Made by a program: the position numbers and the translations under genes
Part shown: piece by piece, positions 19,269 through 31,800 of the stretch
Layout: each line of letters starts with the position of its first letter
How positions within the stretch are numbered: position 1 is the stretch's first letter
The notes under the pieces: generated by a model
What the model was told of the DNA's origin: nothing
What the model saw: only the letters and a program-made list of their open reading frames with translations
Database searches by the model: none
NCBI GenBank assembly: GCA_025435555.1
Contig: JAIWWG010000005.1
Coordinates: forward strand, 62,001-126,000
Length of the DNA: 64,000 nt
From: Chytriomyces cf. hyalinus JEL632
Taxonomy: Eukaryota; Chytridiomycota; Chytridiomycetes; Chytridiales; Chytriomycetaceae
Reading direction: 5' to 3'

Positions 19269-21066
19269 ATGGAAGATGGATCCAGGGAACTGTCAACCGA
19301 CACAAAAAGTGAAAACATCTGCCGCGAATGCGGCGCGAAACTGCAGCCGACTCCCAAGGGCGATACGCCGAGCGCATGCCCGCAGTGCGTGAGTCACAAC
19401 GCAGCCACGCAGCAGCCGGCCTCTGAATTCCCCGCAGAGCCCAGCACCGAATACGTGTACGACGACCGCATTCCGCACCCGGACCACTTCGGTGTCTGGA
19501 ATCATCCGGACCCCTATTATTACCAGCATCCATACCCACCATATCAAAATACATGTGAGAATCTGCTTGTTTACACTGTTTTTCCCTTTTTTTCTCTCTT
19601 TTTTCTCACTGGATTTGGGATACCGATACAGATTACAATTACTACGGACACTCTTCCACTTATCCTGAATCTATTCCGCTTCCAGTTTCGGATGGCATCG
19701 AAGTGGCTGAGGCGCAGCCATACATCGACCCCCTGATTGGCCAGCCCAACAGCAGCGTGCCAGCCGAGCATGCGTACGCCGATGTGGCTGAACAAGCGCC
19801 TCCTATCGATATGGATGCATTTCTACGAACGAGGGCACAACATGTCCTCGATCGTTTGTACGGAATTCTTGAGCGCGGCGAGAGTTCCGAGACAATCGGA
19901 GAACTGATTGTCATGCTGCAATCAGTTCAGGAACAACTCAGGAATGAAGAAATTGAGGAACAACTCAGGGCTGAAGAGGAGCAAACGGCGCAACTAGAGT
20001 CGAATCCTATTATTTATGACAGCGAAATGCATTTACCGTCGAACGCGGATTCTGTCACGCACATTCAGGAAACTGAAACAATCGAGCAGCAAGTAAATTC
20101 GCCCACTGAAGCTGCATCGCATATTCCACCAGAGTATGTGCCTGACACGGTGCTTGAAAATGTCTCAGAGAAAGTGGAGGCAGCAGATTCAACAACAATG
20201 TCAATACCACAGCCCCAATCTGGACCTGCTTCTCCACAACGCCCTAAAAGCTCTGCAGGCGCGCCGAAGCAGCGGAAAAAGGGAACCCCTCTCTCCGTCG
20301 TCTCTCGATCTTCGAAAGCTGTTATCGCGTCCCTCCCGCCGGCCGAATTCAGTCGCCGCTTTCATAACTTGCGAGACGCTGTGCGAGCATACGCAGTCTC
20401 ACAAGCTTTGGGTTCGGGCAAAACCCTTGCAGATATTGTGATTCAGCACCTTCCGAAGCTGGGTGCTGATGGTCATCGACGCCTCTCATGCGCACGGCTA
20501 TGGGTTTGGAACCCTGAAACGTTTTCTAAAATATTTATATGCCCTGCATGCGAAAAGTCGTACTCCACATCGAACGGGTTGAAGGTCAGTTTGTTTTTAT
20601 CCCACTCTGTTTTTCTTCCCAGTTGAATCGTTTAGTCGCTGACTCCTGACATTAAATACAGTACCATCTGGCGCAGCACGCCACGGAGGATTTCCCAGAA
20701 GGATATTACTGGTCGAAAAAGAAAGATTCTCACCCTAAAGACTATGATTCCGCGTCAGTCCATGTTTGCCCCGTCCAAGGATGCACAAGGCGATATACAT
20801 CATCAGGCGGCCTGCGCTATCACTTGGTGCACATGCATAATCAAAATTACGATCCTGCTGGCCGGGTTTTCGCCACTCGAGATGACGAGGAAGAGGAAGA
20901 TGATGAGATGGACGAAGACGAAGAAGAATACAATGATGAAGCAAGTCGAGGGATTGAGCAGAATGTGCAACAAAGTGTGCAGGAAGGGAGCTCCTTTTCA
21001 ATGGTTGCCGACCCTCTGAACGGCGGTGTAGATTATGATTCTGAAGGATTAAATGACGACGAGTGA
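19269..21066 (+). CDS. C2H2 zinc-finger protein, putative transcription factor
   Basis: Three exons (19269-19554, 19632-20584, 20662-21066), 547 residues. A small zinc-ribbon-like motif lies at the N-terminus (CRECGAKL ... ACPQC). Two C2H2 fingers lie in the C-terminal third: CPACEKSYSTSNGLKYHLAQH, which spans the second intron, and CPVQGCTRRYTSSGGLRYHL with the HMHN completion. They are separated by about 25 residues. Between ribbon and fingers there is a tyrosine-rich stretch, a glutamate-rich helix and a basic Ser/Pro region; the C-terminus is very acidic (DDEEEEDDEMDEDEEE). This layout suggests a sequence-specific nuclear regulator with an acidic activation tail, which is an inference. 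It is inserted between casein kinase copies 1 and 2. AATAAA follows at about 21155. Confidence 0.85.
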
Positions 21067-21450
21067 GAAACTCATAATATGTAATGGTGGAATTCTCTTG
21101 GTGTTGTGTGCGCATAACTGTGCTTACCAAGTTTTGGATTCTAACTGGGAATTTAATAAATTTTTAACGATAGTATAGAAGTGTTGGTTGGGTTTAAACT
21201 GTTTCGAAGGGAGAAAGGAACTACTGCAGGTGAAGCAAAACAAATTAATGCCAGTATGCTGTGCTGTGACGAGCGTTGTTTGCGTTCTTCAACCATCCTC
21301 CAACTGAAAGTCTTGCGGGCGCTTGAAACCCAAACTGGATTTCTTGGAAAAGTCAGCAACCAATCAGCGACGCTGCCTTCACCAATCACATCAGCACCAA
21401 CAACAGCAGCAAAACCTCACCGCAAACTCGAAACTTAGCAACGCACTCAG
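21067..21450. other. Intergenic: 3' flank of zinc-finger gene and promoter of casein kinase copy 2
   Basis: Holds an AATAAA near 21155 and the promoter/leader of the next kinase. The last 100 bases are rich in CA/CAA triplets (leader-like). No other gene seen. Confidence 0.5.
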
Positions 21451-23595
21451 ATGGACGCTTCGAAGATGGCCTCGAATGCACAGCACCGTTTGGGACCTGC
21501 AACGCCAACCCCAAGTGTCTCGTCATCCACCTCCAAGGCGGGTGCCAACCCAAACATTGTCGGAATGCACTTTAGAGTCGGCAAGAAGATTGGCGAGGGC
21601 TCTTTCGGGATCGTATATGAAGGTCAGTGTTTTTGGGAACCCACTTTGCGAAAACATCACAAGTTCCGCCGGTCTGATGATTGCCAATTCAAACACAGGC
21701 GTGAATATGCTCAATAACCAGCCTGTTGCTATTAAATTCGAGCCGCGAAAGACGGACGCTCCGCAGCTGAGGGATGAGTACAGAACTTTCAAAGTGCTAG
21801 CAAATTCAGGTACAACCTAACGTTCCTTGCAAGGGGCTGGCTGTGCAAACTTATCCTCTTCTTTTATTCTTTTTAGTCGGTATTCCGAATGCATACTTCT
21901 TTGGCCAGGAGGGCTTGTATAATATCATGTGTCTGGATTTGTTGGGACCCAGTCTCGAAGATATGTTTGACCTTTGCAAGAGACGGTTCAGCGTCAAAAC
22001 TGTGTGCATGGCTGCAAAGCAGATGGTTAGTTAATTGATGTTGGTCGTGGGAGTGTTCATCAATGCCGTAGATGAACATCATATTGACGTTACTTGACAG
22101 ATCACTCGAGTGCAGACAGTGCATGAACGAAATCTAGTATACCGGGATATCAAACCAGATAACTTTCTTGTTGGGCGTCTTCCGCGGTCGAACGAGATGG
22201 CGCTGAACATTGGCCTTTCGCATGGTAATTTTCATCTGATTCCTCAAGTGACGGATGCAAATGGCTTAACGTGGGATTGCGAGCAGAACCTTACGGCGTC
22301 ATAGCAAATCACTCTATTCAAATGCCTCATGCTGCTGCCCAGATTCATCTGATCGATTTTGGAATGGCCAAATTGTATCGGGACCCGAAAACCAGACAAC
22401 ATATTGCGTACAGAGAAAAGAAGAGTTTGAGCGGTACTGCACGGTACATGTCCATCAACACTCACTTGGGCCGAGGTGAGGCCTTTTGTTTACTGATAAC
22501 TTAACTCTTCGAAAATTGAACTGAACTTCCTTTCAGAACAATCCCGCCGTGATGACCTTGAATCACTGGGTCATGTTCTTCTCTATTTTCTGAGAGGTTC
22601 TCTTCCGTGGCAAGGTCTGAAGGCTGCCACAAACAAACAAAAGTACGAAAAGATTGGCGAAAAAAAGCGCACCGTCCCGTTGGAAGATTTGTGTCAGGGA
22701 TTTCCTCAAGAGTTTGCGACATATTTAAAGTATTGCCGGGATCTCAAGTTTGAGGAGACGCCAGACTACGATTACTTGAGAGGCTTGTTCACACAAGGTT
22801 ATTATTTTCAAGAACGATTTGCACATCATGCCAGCGTCCCTGAAACTGACTTACTTTTATTCAGTTCTCATCAAAAATCGCGAAATGGATGACGGAATCT
22901 TTGACTGGATGATTATCATGGACGAGCAGAGACTTGAGCGTGACCGAGCCAAAGAAGCCGAGCGCGAACAACGAGAGCAAGAACGCGCCTCTCGGCAAGC
23001 GCAGATCCAGCACCTCCAACAGCAGCAACACACACTCCTGGTGTCCCCCACCTCCTCGCTGCATTTAAGCTCGTCGAAGGCAGCAGGTACTCCTGTACCG
23101 CCCTCAGAACGGCTGCCTGATGAGCCCTTCATGACACATCCAGGAGAGTTGGGGCAGCAAATGAATCGTCGGGTTGCTTCAAGTGGAAATTTGCCCAGAA
23201 GGACACCGCCTCTTGAGCTTAATACATACAGCAGTGGAAACCAAGATACTGTTCGTGTGAATAGGGCGCGAACGCCTTTGGCTCATGTGGATGAACGGCA
23301 CCGTTTTTCTTTGCCAGCATCAAGTCCGTTAGGGGCGTCGTTTATGTTCATGAAAGCAACCATGGGTGCTGCAACTCATGGCAGACGAGAAACTCATGAT
23401 GGAGTAGAACATACAGGAGTGGATATGGTGTCGGATCCTGGAGTGGATCCGGTGAGACAACCTGCAAACACAAATTCGCAGGGAAATCGGAAGTCATTCA
23501 GTGCATTTGTTCGGGCTCTGTCACCTGGGTCTCGCGATGAGGGCGGTGGAGAAAGCAAGAAGTGGTGGAAACGACTCTTTAGAAGAGTGGATTGA
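21451..23595 (+). CDS. YCK2: Casein kinase 1, YCK type (tandem copy 2)
   Basis: Seven exons (introns 21623-21698, 21810-21876, 22026-22100, 22225-22286, 22476-22536, 22798-22864), 578 residues. The six introns sit at the same codons and phases as in copies 1 and 3; inner exon lengths are 111, 149, 124, 189 and 261. Kinase motifs are complete: [55 protein letters not shown]. The insertion before DFG is present, but its sequence differs from copy 1 ([16 protein letters not shown]). The tail is Ser/Gln-rich and ends in [12 protein letters not shown], basic and aromatic with no cysteine, so it cannot be palmitoylated as copy 1 might be; it could still bind acidic lipids. Likely a paralogue with altered localisation. 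AATAAA at about 23683. Confidence 0.92.
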
Positions 23596-24049
23596 CGGTA
23601 CTTCGTTCTGATTTATTTTTTATTTTCTCTTACTTTTATAGTGCCAAATGTGTTGATAGAAGGGTGGGGATTGTAGTTCTTGGAATAAAGAGGGATATTA
23701 TTGAGGCATCCGCCCTGTTTGCCAAAGTTTCAGAGTTTTGTTGATTTGGCCTTTTTACACTTTTGGTGAAACGGGAACGAGATTTTTTTCCCACTTGGAA
23801 TTCAGTGTCTCTGCAAGCGGCAACCTCCCCCAGAGCAACTCAACCAGCGCCCAGCAACCGGATAAGCGCTGCAAGACATTCTCTGAATTACAAGTAGCCT
23901 CAGAAGCATAGGATCGCTCTGAATTCACCTTGGGACAAGCGAAAGCGAATAGTCACATCACAACTCCGCTGCCCCCTCTACTCAGCGACCACCAAAGCCG
24001 TCCATCGAACTCAACTCCCCTGACTCCAATCATCCAGCCATCTCTTGCA
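23596..24049. other. Intergenic: between casein kinase copies 2 and 3
   Basis: The 3' flank of copy 2 (AATAAA about 23683) and the promoter/leader of copy 3, C/A-rich near the start. An in-frame open stretch from 23930 lacks an ATG and is read as 5' leader. Nothing else supported. Confidence 0.5.
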
Positions 24050-26178
24050 ATGCAGCAGACTCGCCCCACCCCCAACAACGCCAACAACGCCAACAACAAC
24101 ACTGTCAAGAGCCAATCACAGTACAATGCAATGGTCGCCAGTGGAATCGTGCCACCCTCTGCCGTGCCCCAGGCTTACAATGCAAACACTGCGAATGCCG
24201 TCCAGTCGTCATCTTCATCTGCTGCCACCAAGAAAAGCGCAATGTCACACAATGTGGTCGGCATGCATTTCAAAGTTGGAAAGAAGATTGGCGAAGGCTC
24301 CTTTGGAATGGTTTACGAAGGTCTGTCTCTCTCTCTTTCTCACTCTCTCCTTCATTTTGTGGCTGGGCTTTTTTACAGTCATGAAATCGTAAATTGATCG
24401 TATGTTTTGTCTCGCAATCCAGGTGTGAACGTACTGAATAACCAGCCAATTGCGATCAAATTTGAACCACGAAAGACGGATGTCCCGCAATTGCGTGATG
24501 AATACCGGACATTTAAGATTCTCGCAAGCTCTGGTGGGTGACGTTGCTTTATCCACCATATCCACTCGCTAAAAAAAAGCCGACAAAAAACAGTGGGAGT
24601 GCCAAATGTGTACTACTACGGACAGGAGGGGCTTTACAACGTGTTGTGCAGTGATTTGTTGGGTCCGAGTTTGGAAGACATGTTTGACCTGTGCAAACGG
24701 AAATTCTCAATCAAGACTGTTTGCATGACTGCGAAGCAAATGGTTTGAAAAGCGCTCATTTTGCGATGTGACTCTTTCTCCCTGCTAATAACGCTGATTC
24801 AACCGATTGCAGATTACCCGTGTCCAAACTGTGCATGAGCGAAATCTCATCTACAGAGATATTAAACCCGAAAACTTCCTCATTGGTCGCTTACCGCGTC
24901 GCAGTGAATTGGCTGCAAAAGCAGGAAACAACCCAGGTTTAAATTCTTTCAAGGGAATCGAACCCTCTTCATTTCTAATCACATGCGAAATAGATCCATA
25001 CGGCGTTGTGTCCAGTCACAACCCACAAAACCCACATGCCGCCGCCCAAATTTACATTATCGATTTCGGAATGGCTAAGCTGTACCGGGACCCAAAGACA
25101 AAGCAGCACATTCCTTACCGAGAGAAAAAGAGTCTGAGTGGAACGGCGCGTTACATGTCCATCAACACGCATTTGGGAAGAGGTAACAATAAGAAATCAG
25201 GTAGAATCTTTCAACGAAACTGAATCGTCTTGTGGCGCTGCAGAGCAATCCCGTCGCGATGACTTGGAATCTCTCGGACACGTTTTCATGTACTTTCTGC
25301 GTGGATCCCTTCCATGGCAAGGTCTTAAAGCAGCCACGAACAAAGAGAAATACGAGAAAATTGGTCAAAAGAAGCAGAGCACCGCAATCAAGGACTTGTG
25401 TGATGGCTTTCCTGAAGAGTTTTCCTCGTATATGCGTTACTGCCGCGAGCTCAAGTTCGAAGAGACTCCTGACTATGACTACTTGCGTGGACTCATGAAC
25501 AAAGGTAAGTCTTTGAAGATATTGTGGGTACTTCGGGTGAAATTCATTGATCTCATTTTTCATCCTCTGCCACTGCAATTAGTGCTTGCGAGAATCGGCG
25601 AAACTGATGACGGTCTTTTTGACTGGATGTACGCCATCGATGCTCAACGGCGCGAAAAGGAACGCCTTCGTGATATTGAACGTGAAAAGCGTGAGCGAGA
25701 ACGTGCGTACAGGCACCAGCAACTGGCACAGGCAAGCGCCACAAACACTTCGGCGCAATCTTCAGCGCAGCAGCTGTTAATGCAGCAACAGCAGCAACAG
25801 GCGCAGCAACAGGGATACCCAATGTCGCCATCCCCGTCACCTGCTCCTGGCGCCGCCGCCCCGCATCAAAGCTTCTTGAGTGCGAATGGAACCGCGAACT
25901 TGCAGCAAGTTGCGAAAACTCCTTCGATGCTGCCAAATGCGTCGCGCGTTGCTCTGGATTCCCGCGCAGCGTCACCGTACCAGCCTCAGCAGTACTCCTC
26001 GCCCGCTCAACAAGCAGCAGAATACTACCAGCAACAGCAGCAGTTGCAGCAGTTGCAGCAGCAACCAAGAGATGCACCTCATTCGTCAGCCGGGTACAAC
26101 GGCGGGGCTGGGGGGCAGCAGCAGCAGGGTGGAGAGAAAAAGAAAAAGTGGTGGAAGAGAATGTTTGGGTCAAAATAA
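24050..26178 (+). CDS. YCK3: Casein kinase 1, YCK type (tandem copy 3), polyglutamine tail
   Basis: Seven exons (introns 24321-24422, 24534-24593, 24743-24812, 24937-24993, 25183-25243, 25505-25582), 566 residues. Intron positions equal those of copies 1 and 2. Motifs: [27 protein letters not shown] (Glu where the other copies have Asp), [28 protein letters not shown]. The pre-DFG insertion is present. After the kinase domain comes a charged helix, then long glutamine runs at about 25780-25815 and 26026-26065, and a basic/aromatic end ([13 protein letters not shown]) without cysteines. Copies 2 and 3 share this tail type, so they are probably the more recent pair. Gene symbol numbering here is only positional and does not imply orthology to yeast YCK3. 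Confidence 0.92.
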
Positions 26179-26315
26179 GATAAATGCACTGGCAGTTTTT
26201 TGACTTGTTGCGTGGGCTCTTTGTTGTTTGCATTTTTGATTTCTTTCTTTTTCTGTTTCTTGCGTTGGCTTTTTAGTTATGTTTTTTGAGTTTAGGAACT
26301 CTAGAAGTACGTGTG

Positions 26316-26353
<38 letters not shown>

Positions 26354-26505
26354 CATTTTCGTTTGTTTTTCATGTTGAAAAAAGCAAGTTGTGTGTGGCA
26401 AAAATATATTTACGGATTCCTTTTTATTAAAACAAGTCACGTGATTTCTTTTGTTTTTTTTTCTTTCAACGCAACATTGAAAAAGTTAAATCCTTTTGAC
26501 AGCAA
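26179..26505. repeat. Intergenic with (GT)n microsatellite
   Basis: Between casein kinase copy 3 and ARB1. A GT dinucleotide tract occupies about 26310-26351, with one GC interruption. The rest is T-rich and should contain the ARB1 promoter (pyrimidine-rich leader just before its ATG). Confidence 0.8.
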
Positions 26506-28537
26506 ATGGCCGCCGACAAGAAAGAGAAACGTGAGAAGAAGGAGCGTGTCAGCAAGACCACCTCCAAGAAGAAAGCCGCCGCCGAGGCTGCCGCCGCTGC
26601 CGCCAATGCTGGCTCCACCGTTGAGTCTGTTGCTGACGAACTGCGCAAACTGGTTGTCGACCCAAACAGAAGCGCAACCGGTGTCCTGACTTCCCAAAGA
26701 GACTCCAGAGACATCAAGGTTGAGGCCTTCTCTCTCATGTACTACTCTCAGATTCTCATCAGTGAGACCACCATCGAATTCAACTACGGCCGGAGATACG
26801 GATTGCTGGGCCCCAACGGATGTGGTAACTGTCAATTTATTCTCTTCCTGTATTTTATTGAGTTAGCGCATCTGCTTACCCGTGCGTATTGGATGGATTC
26901 TTCTATTGCAGGAAAATCGACCTTCCTCAAGTCTCTTGCCGCCAGAGAAGTGCCCATTCCAGAACACATCGATATCTACCTCCTGAACCAAGAATTCCCT
27001 CCAACTGAAATGACTGCCCTGGAGGCTGTTATTGAGTACGCTGAGAAGGAAATTAAGGTGGGAGATATGATTATTTTTTTTTGCAAATGTCCAATCTTAA
27101 CAGTTCCACCCCACCGATGCAATCAGAACCTCGAAGCTCGAATGGAAGAAATTCTTTCTGAAGACCCCGAATCTCCACTTCTCGAAGACATTTACGAGCG
27201 TATCGACTCTCTTGACGCCGCCACTTTCGAGGTCCGTGCCGCCTCGATTCTTCATGGTCTCGGTTTCAGCGCGGCCCGTATGAAGTTCAAGACAAAGGAT
27301 CTTTCCGGTGGTTGGAGAATGCGTGTGGCTCTTGCGCGTGCGCTTTTCGTCAAGCCAACCCTCTTGTTGCTTGACCAACCTACCAACCACTTGGACTTGG
27401 GTGCCTGTGTATGGCTTGAAGAGTACTTGGCCACTTACGACAAAATTTTGGTCTGCATTTCCCACTCTCAAGACTTCCTTAACAATGTTTGCACAAACAT
27501 CGTCGAGTTCACTCATAAGCAAAAGCTTGCATACTACGGTGGTAACTACGATACCTATGTCAAGACCAAGCAAGAGTTGGAAGTCAACCAGATGAAGGCC
27601 TACGAAAAGCAGCAAGCCGAAATCAAGGATATCAAGCAATTCATTGCATCCTGTGGTACTTATGCCAACTTGGTGAGACAGGCCAAATCCAGACAGAAGA
27701 TTCTTGATAAAATGATTGAGGCGGGGTTGATTGAGAAGGTTGTGAAGGACAACAACTTCAAATTCTTCTTCAACTGTGCCGGAAAACTCCCACCCCCTGT
27801 TCTGTCATTCACGGAAGTTGACTTCTCCTACTCGGGTAACATGAACGAGAACCCTATCTACAAAAAGCTCAACTTCAGTGTCGACACGGATTCCAGAATT
27901 GCGCTTCTTGGGTAAAAATCCACTTTTTGAACAGTTTGATTTCACAGTTCCTAAACGGAATTGGTTTTGTAGACCCAACGGTGCTGGAAAATCTACCCTT
28001 CTTAAGCTCATGCTGAACAAGCTCACTGAAACCCGTGGAACCATTCAAAGGCACTCCCACCTGAAGCTTGCCACATACTCTCAACATTCTGCCGACCAAT
28101 TAGATTTGGAAATGTCTGCCATTGATCACCTGCGCAAGGAATTCCCAGACCAACCCCAAGATATCACCCACTGGCGGTCTCAGATTGGCCGTTTCGGTTT
28201 GACCGGCAATTCTCAGCTTTGCCCCATCGGACAGTTGTCGGATGGTCAACGTGCTCGCATTGTGTTCTGTCAATTAGCCTTGTCAGCACCCAATGTGATT
28301 CTGTTTGACGAACCGACCAATGCATTAGATATCGAAACTATTGACTCTCTCGCGAACGCCATCAACGACTTTGAAGGAGGAGTTGTGCTCGTGAGTCACG
28401 ACTTCAGATTGATTTCTCAAGTCGCACAACAGATTTACGTTTGCGAAAACGGAGAGGCAAAGCTGTTCGATGGAAGCATCTCCAAATACAAGGCGCAGTT
28501 GAAGAAGGAAATTCAAAAGACTTTTGTGAAGGTCTGA
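26506..28537 (+). CDS. ARB1: ABC-F ATPase ARB1/ABCF2, ribosome biogenesis
   Basis: Four exons (26506-26824, 26912-27057, 27127-27911, 27973-28537), 604 residues, close to the usual ARB1 length. The first Walker A (GLLGPNGCGKST) spans the first intron and the second (LLGPNGAGKSTLL) spans the third. Signatures are LSGGWRMRVALARAL and LSDGQRARIVFC, the second as in ABCF2. The linker between domains and the block ETIDSLANAINDFEGG match ABCF2. Family knowledge: a soluble ATPase shuttling between nucleus and cytoplasm and needed for 40S and 60S maturation. Oddity: the first Walker B reads LLLDQPTNHLDLG, with Gln replacing the catalytic Glu and Gly after LDL. The second reads LFDEPTNALDIE, keeping Glu but with Ala instead of His in PTNH. 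Codon usage is stronger here (C-ending codons), consistent with high expression. Confidence 0.93.
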
Positions 28538-28822
28538 TTTCCTGCGCGCTGCTTTCTTTTGCGTTTGTTTTTTTTTGAAGTTTCTGTTGCTGCAATAATG
28601 CTCTCTCTTCTGTTGTTTCATTTTCTGGGGTCATGAGCCCATAACAAAAGCTGGAGTGATGCATGATTTGAAAATATCAATTGGTCGAGTGTGCCGATGA
28701 ACGCGTTGTGATGCCGAGCTTCGGACTCTCCGTGTCCGAGTGAGCGGTTGGGATATATCACCGTGTAAAATGTTTTTTTTCATAAAGTTTGAAGGGATTC
28801 GACAATCCCGAATATATATCCG

Positions 28823-31800
28823 ATGAACTCGATTCCAACACAGCACAAGCGACCCCCAACGGCATCCGAAATTGTTGCGTCCTACTCCAGGAAACCAAAA
28901 GACGCCCGGGCAGTACCTCGAGCAGTGCCGGAAAATCATCCGCCCATCCAAGACAGAACCCGTCTCAATCACCGCTTGCCTAAACCGGAACCAACTCCGT
29001 CAACGGACAGGTCCGACACACCGGCAAGTTCTTCTGTGGCCCCTTCTGACTTCTCCGACGCTGACGCGTCAAGCACGGCCACTGCGCGCTACCCTCGTTG
29101 GTCCGAGCACGAAGACGCTCTCCATTCACGCCGCTCTGCCCCGGCGAACAGTTCCGATTTTGGAGGTGATGCCGGTGCCTCGGAAAACACGTCTGTCCAT
29201 CACAAAGAAAACCGAAATTCATCTCGACGGACATTGGGGACAACACGGTCGGGAGTGGCAGCGGTAGCTGCAACCCCCGCAGCGTATATAGCAACAGGCA
29301 TCGAGAATACAGAGCACGCGACTCTGGCTGCTCCAAATACGGATGCTGAACTACCAGTGAAGGGAGCTGAAACATCCTCCAAAAAGAAACACGTAAGTGT
29401 TGATCACGAGGTCCACAAATACTCGCACAGAGGATCAATGCACAAAGAGCCCATCGAATTTAAACCTGGAGCATCTCCAAACACGGTGATTATGGAAGAC
29501 CAAGATCCATCTCTTTACGCAATCCGGTCTCGTTCGACATCTGCGGCATCATCTGTGGCCTCCAAGGCTTCAAGTGCACGTTCCAAACGCCGGGAAAAAA
29601 AACGATCCGCGTTTAAAGACGACGCTCTCTCGCCTATTCTGGATGAGGACGGTCACAAAAAGTCTCCAAAGTTGACCACATCTGCAAAGTCCTCACCCGC
29701 TGCAATACACGCGGGAGTCCCTTCAAAGTCAGTGAAGCTACATGGGATAGAAACTGCGTCAAATTCTACCAATTCCTCACATGCACACAAAATTGACGGT
29801 AACAAACTGTCAGATGCCCGCCAGAAACGAAGATCGAAGGAAGCATCTCGATCGATCACGCCAACATCTGAACCACGAACAATTTCTTCAACGGTTGAAA
29901 AGGCTCGCACCTCCAAACATGTTGTGGATTTGGTTCAGACACCATCAAAGGAATCAGGTATGCTTTTTCATAAAAAACAGCACTGTTGCAAGGCTGATGA
30001 CCTTTTTGCAGTTTCAAAGGATGAACATGCACAGGAAGAGAATCCAGCCAGTCGAGTCAATAGCAGTCTCAAACCAGCTGATTTTAAACCGTCAAAAGAT
30101 CATCAGGAAAAGACAGAGGCCTCAAGCGAATCTGTCCAGCAAGCTGGCGAAAATTCAGCAAGCAGTGAACATAATATCAGGAAACATACTGACTCTGGCA
30201 GTTTAGATGAGCAAATAGAGGGGTCCGTAAGATCGAATTCCTCAATCGAAGGGAACGAAGGGACGACCGGTAGCTTTGAAGAGTTACCCGAATCGAAGAA
30301 CCGAGCAATTTTCCACAAGGGCGAGGATTCAATACTTGATAGTTCTGGCGACGAATCTACCATACTCAAAGGTCGAGATTTCTACCCAGAAAAACGGAAA
30401 GCCAAAACACGCGATTATTCTGGAACGCCAAACAACAAAAGCAGCAACGGCAACAGCAGCAACGGCAACAGTAAAAGAGCGCTAACTGAACTAAACGAAA
30501 AAGGGAAAACGAAATCATCTTTTCACCCACATCGCAATCAGCCGCAAGCTTTCGTGATACCTGAGCCGCGCATCCTCATATCTCCCGTCTCCATAGCACT
30601 TGAAGATGACAGCGAAAGTTACGCGGAAGAAGATTTCGAAGTTATGCCAGTTGAAGATTCAGCGGATAAAAACAATGGAAGCGCCGATTTCTTTGAAGAG
30701 TTTATCGAATCAGACACATTGAGTGAACGGCAAGACTACGCTCAAAGTGACGAAATATTTGATGTTGTCGATGCGAAGCGCACCAGCTTTGAAAGCTCGG
30801 ATGCTTTCAAATACACAGACGAAAGCACAGACGCATTCAATTACGCAAACGGAAGCACGGACTCATGGCCTGTTCATCAGGTTGATGATGCTGCAAAGGA
30901 ATACGAACGCGACTTTGAATTGTCTGACTATGAAATTCAAACTGTGGAACCGCCCAGCAACGACACTGTTAAAGTGACTGTGCATGAAGCTGACAATCAG
31001 AAAACTCCATGGCGACCAAACTCGCGCATCTCAGGAATTGGCTTCCAATATCAACCAGCACACCCACGAACACCTTGCACAGTGCACTATCCAATTGTTG
31101 TCACTCAAAGCCAACCTGGAGTAAAGCCGCCCTTCTCTGCTCCAGTTGGCAAAAAGCTGCACAACTCATCGTCCGTGAGAAACTATTCCAAAAATATTCA
31201 ATCGAATTTAGGTGTGTTTCTTTTAATTATCAACTGGTCTCTTACTCAAATTCGTCTGTTCAACGGCATGATTTTCAGAGAAAAAGTTTTCTGTGGGGCA
31301 TTTTTCACCCTTTGAGGCCGTCGCGGCCAAAATCCATTACCCAAAGAAGCAATGTTTGGTGGGCAACAAACATGAGCGCCGGTCTCTATCCATGCACGGA
31401 ACTCGAACATTCAGCAACCTTCCCATCGATAAACTCAAGAACACTTCAAAGGTTGGAAAGCGGGAGAAAAAGCCCGAGTCTTTGGTGGAAAGAACCAAAC
31501 GCAAACTGAGAGAAGAAGGTATGGTTCGTCTTTTACTAAGTTTTTGATACTAATGCCTCCATAATTATAAAAAGCCAAATTCCGAAGACGATCGAGGGGA
31601 AATTGGTCCAAAAAAGGGTCTACTTTCGTAAGCCAACGAAAGCAACCTGCATGGGCAGAAAAGGTGAAAGCTCCCGCCAGAAAACCTCAGATTCCGACTC
31701 CTCAAGATGTCGCCAGAAAATTCGACACGCAAGCTGAAGGGGCAAACGACACAATCAATGAACTTCAAAGTAGAATGGGTGAGGGAAATTGGATATCAGA

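Noticed and set aside
26310-26351. GT tract considered as telomere-like repeat
   Set aside because: It is a simple dinucleotide microsatellite, not a TTAGGG-type array, and sits between two ordinary genes.
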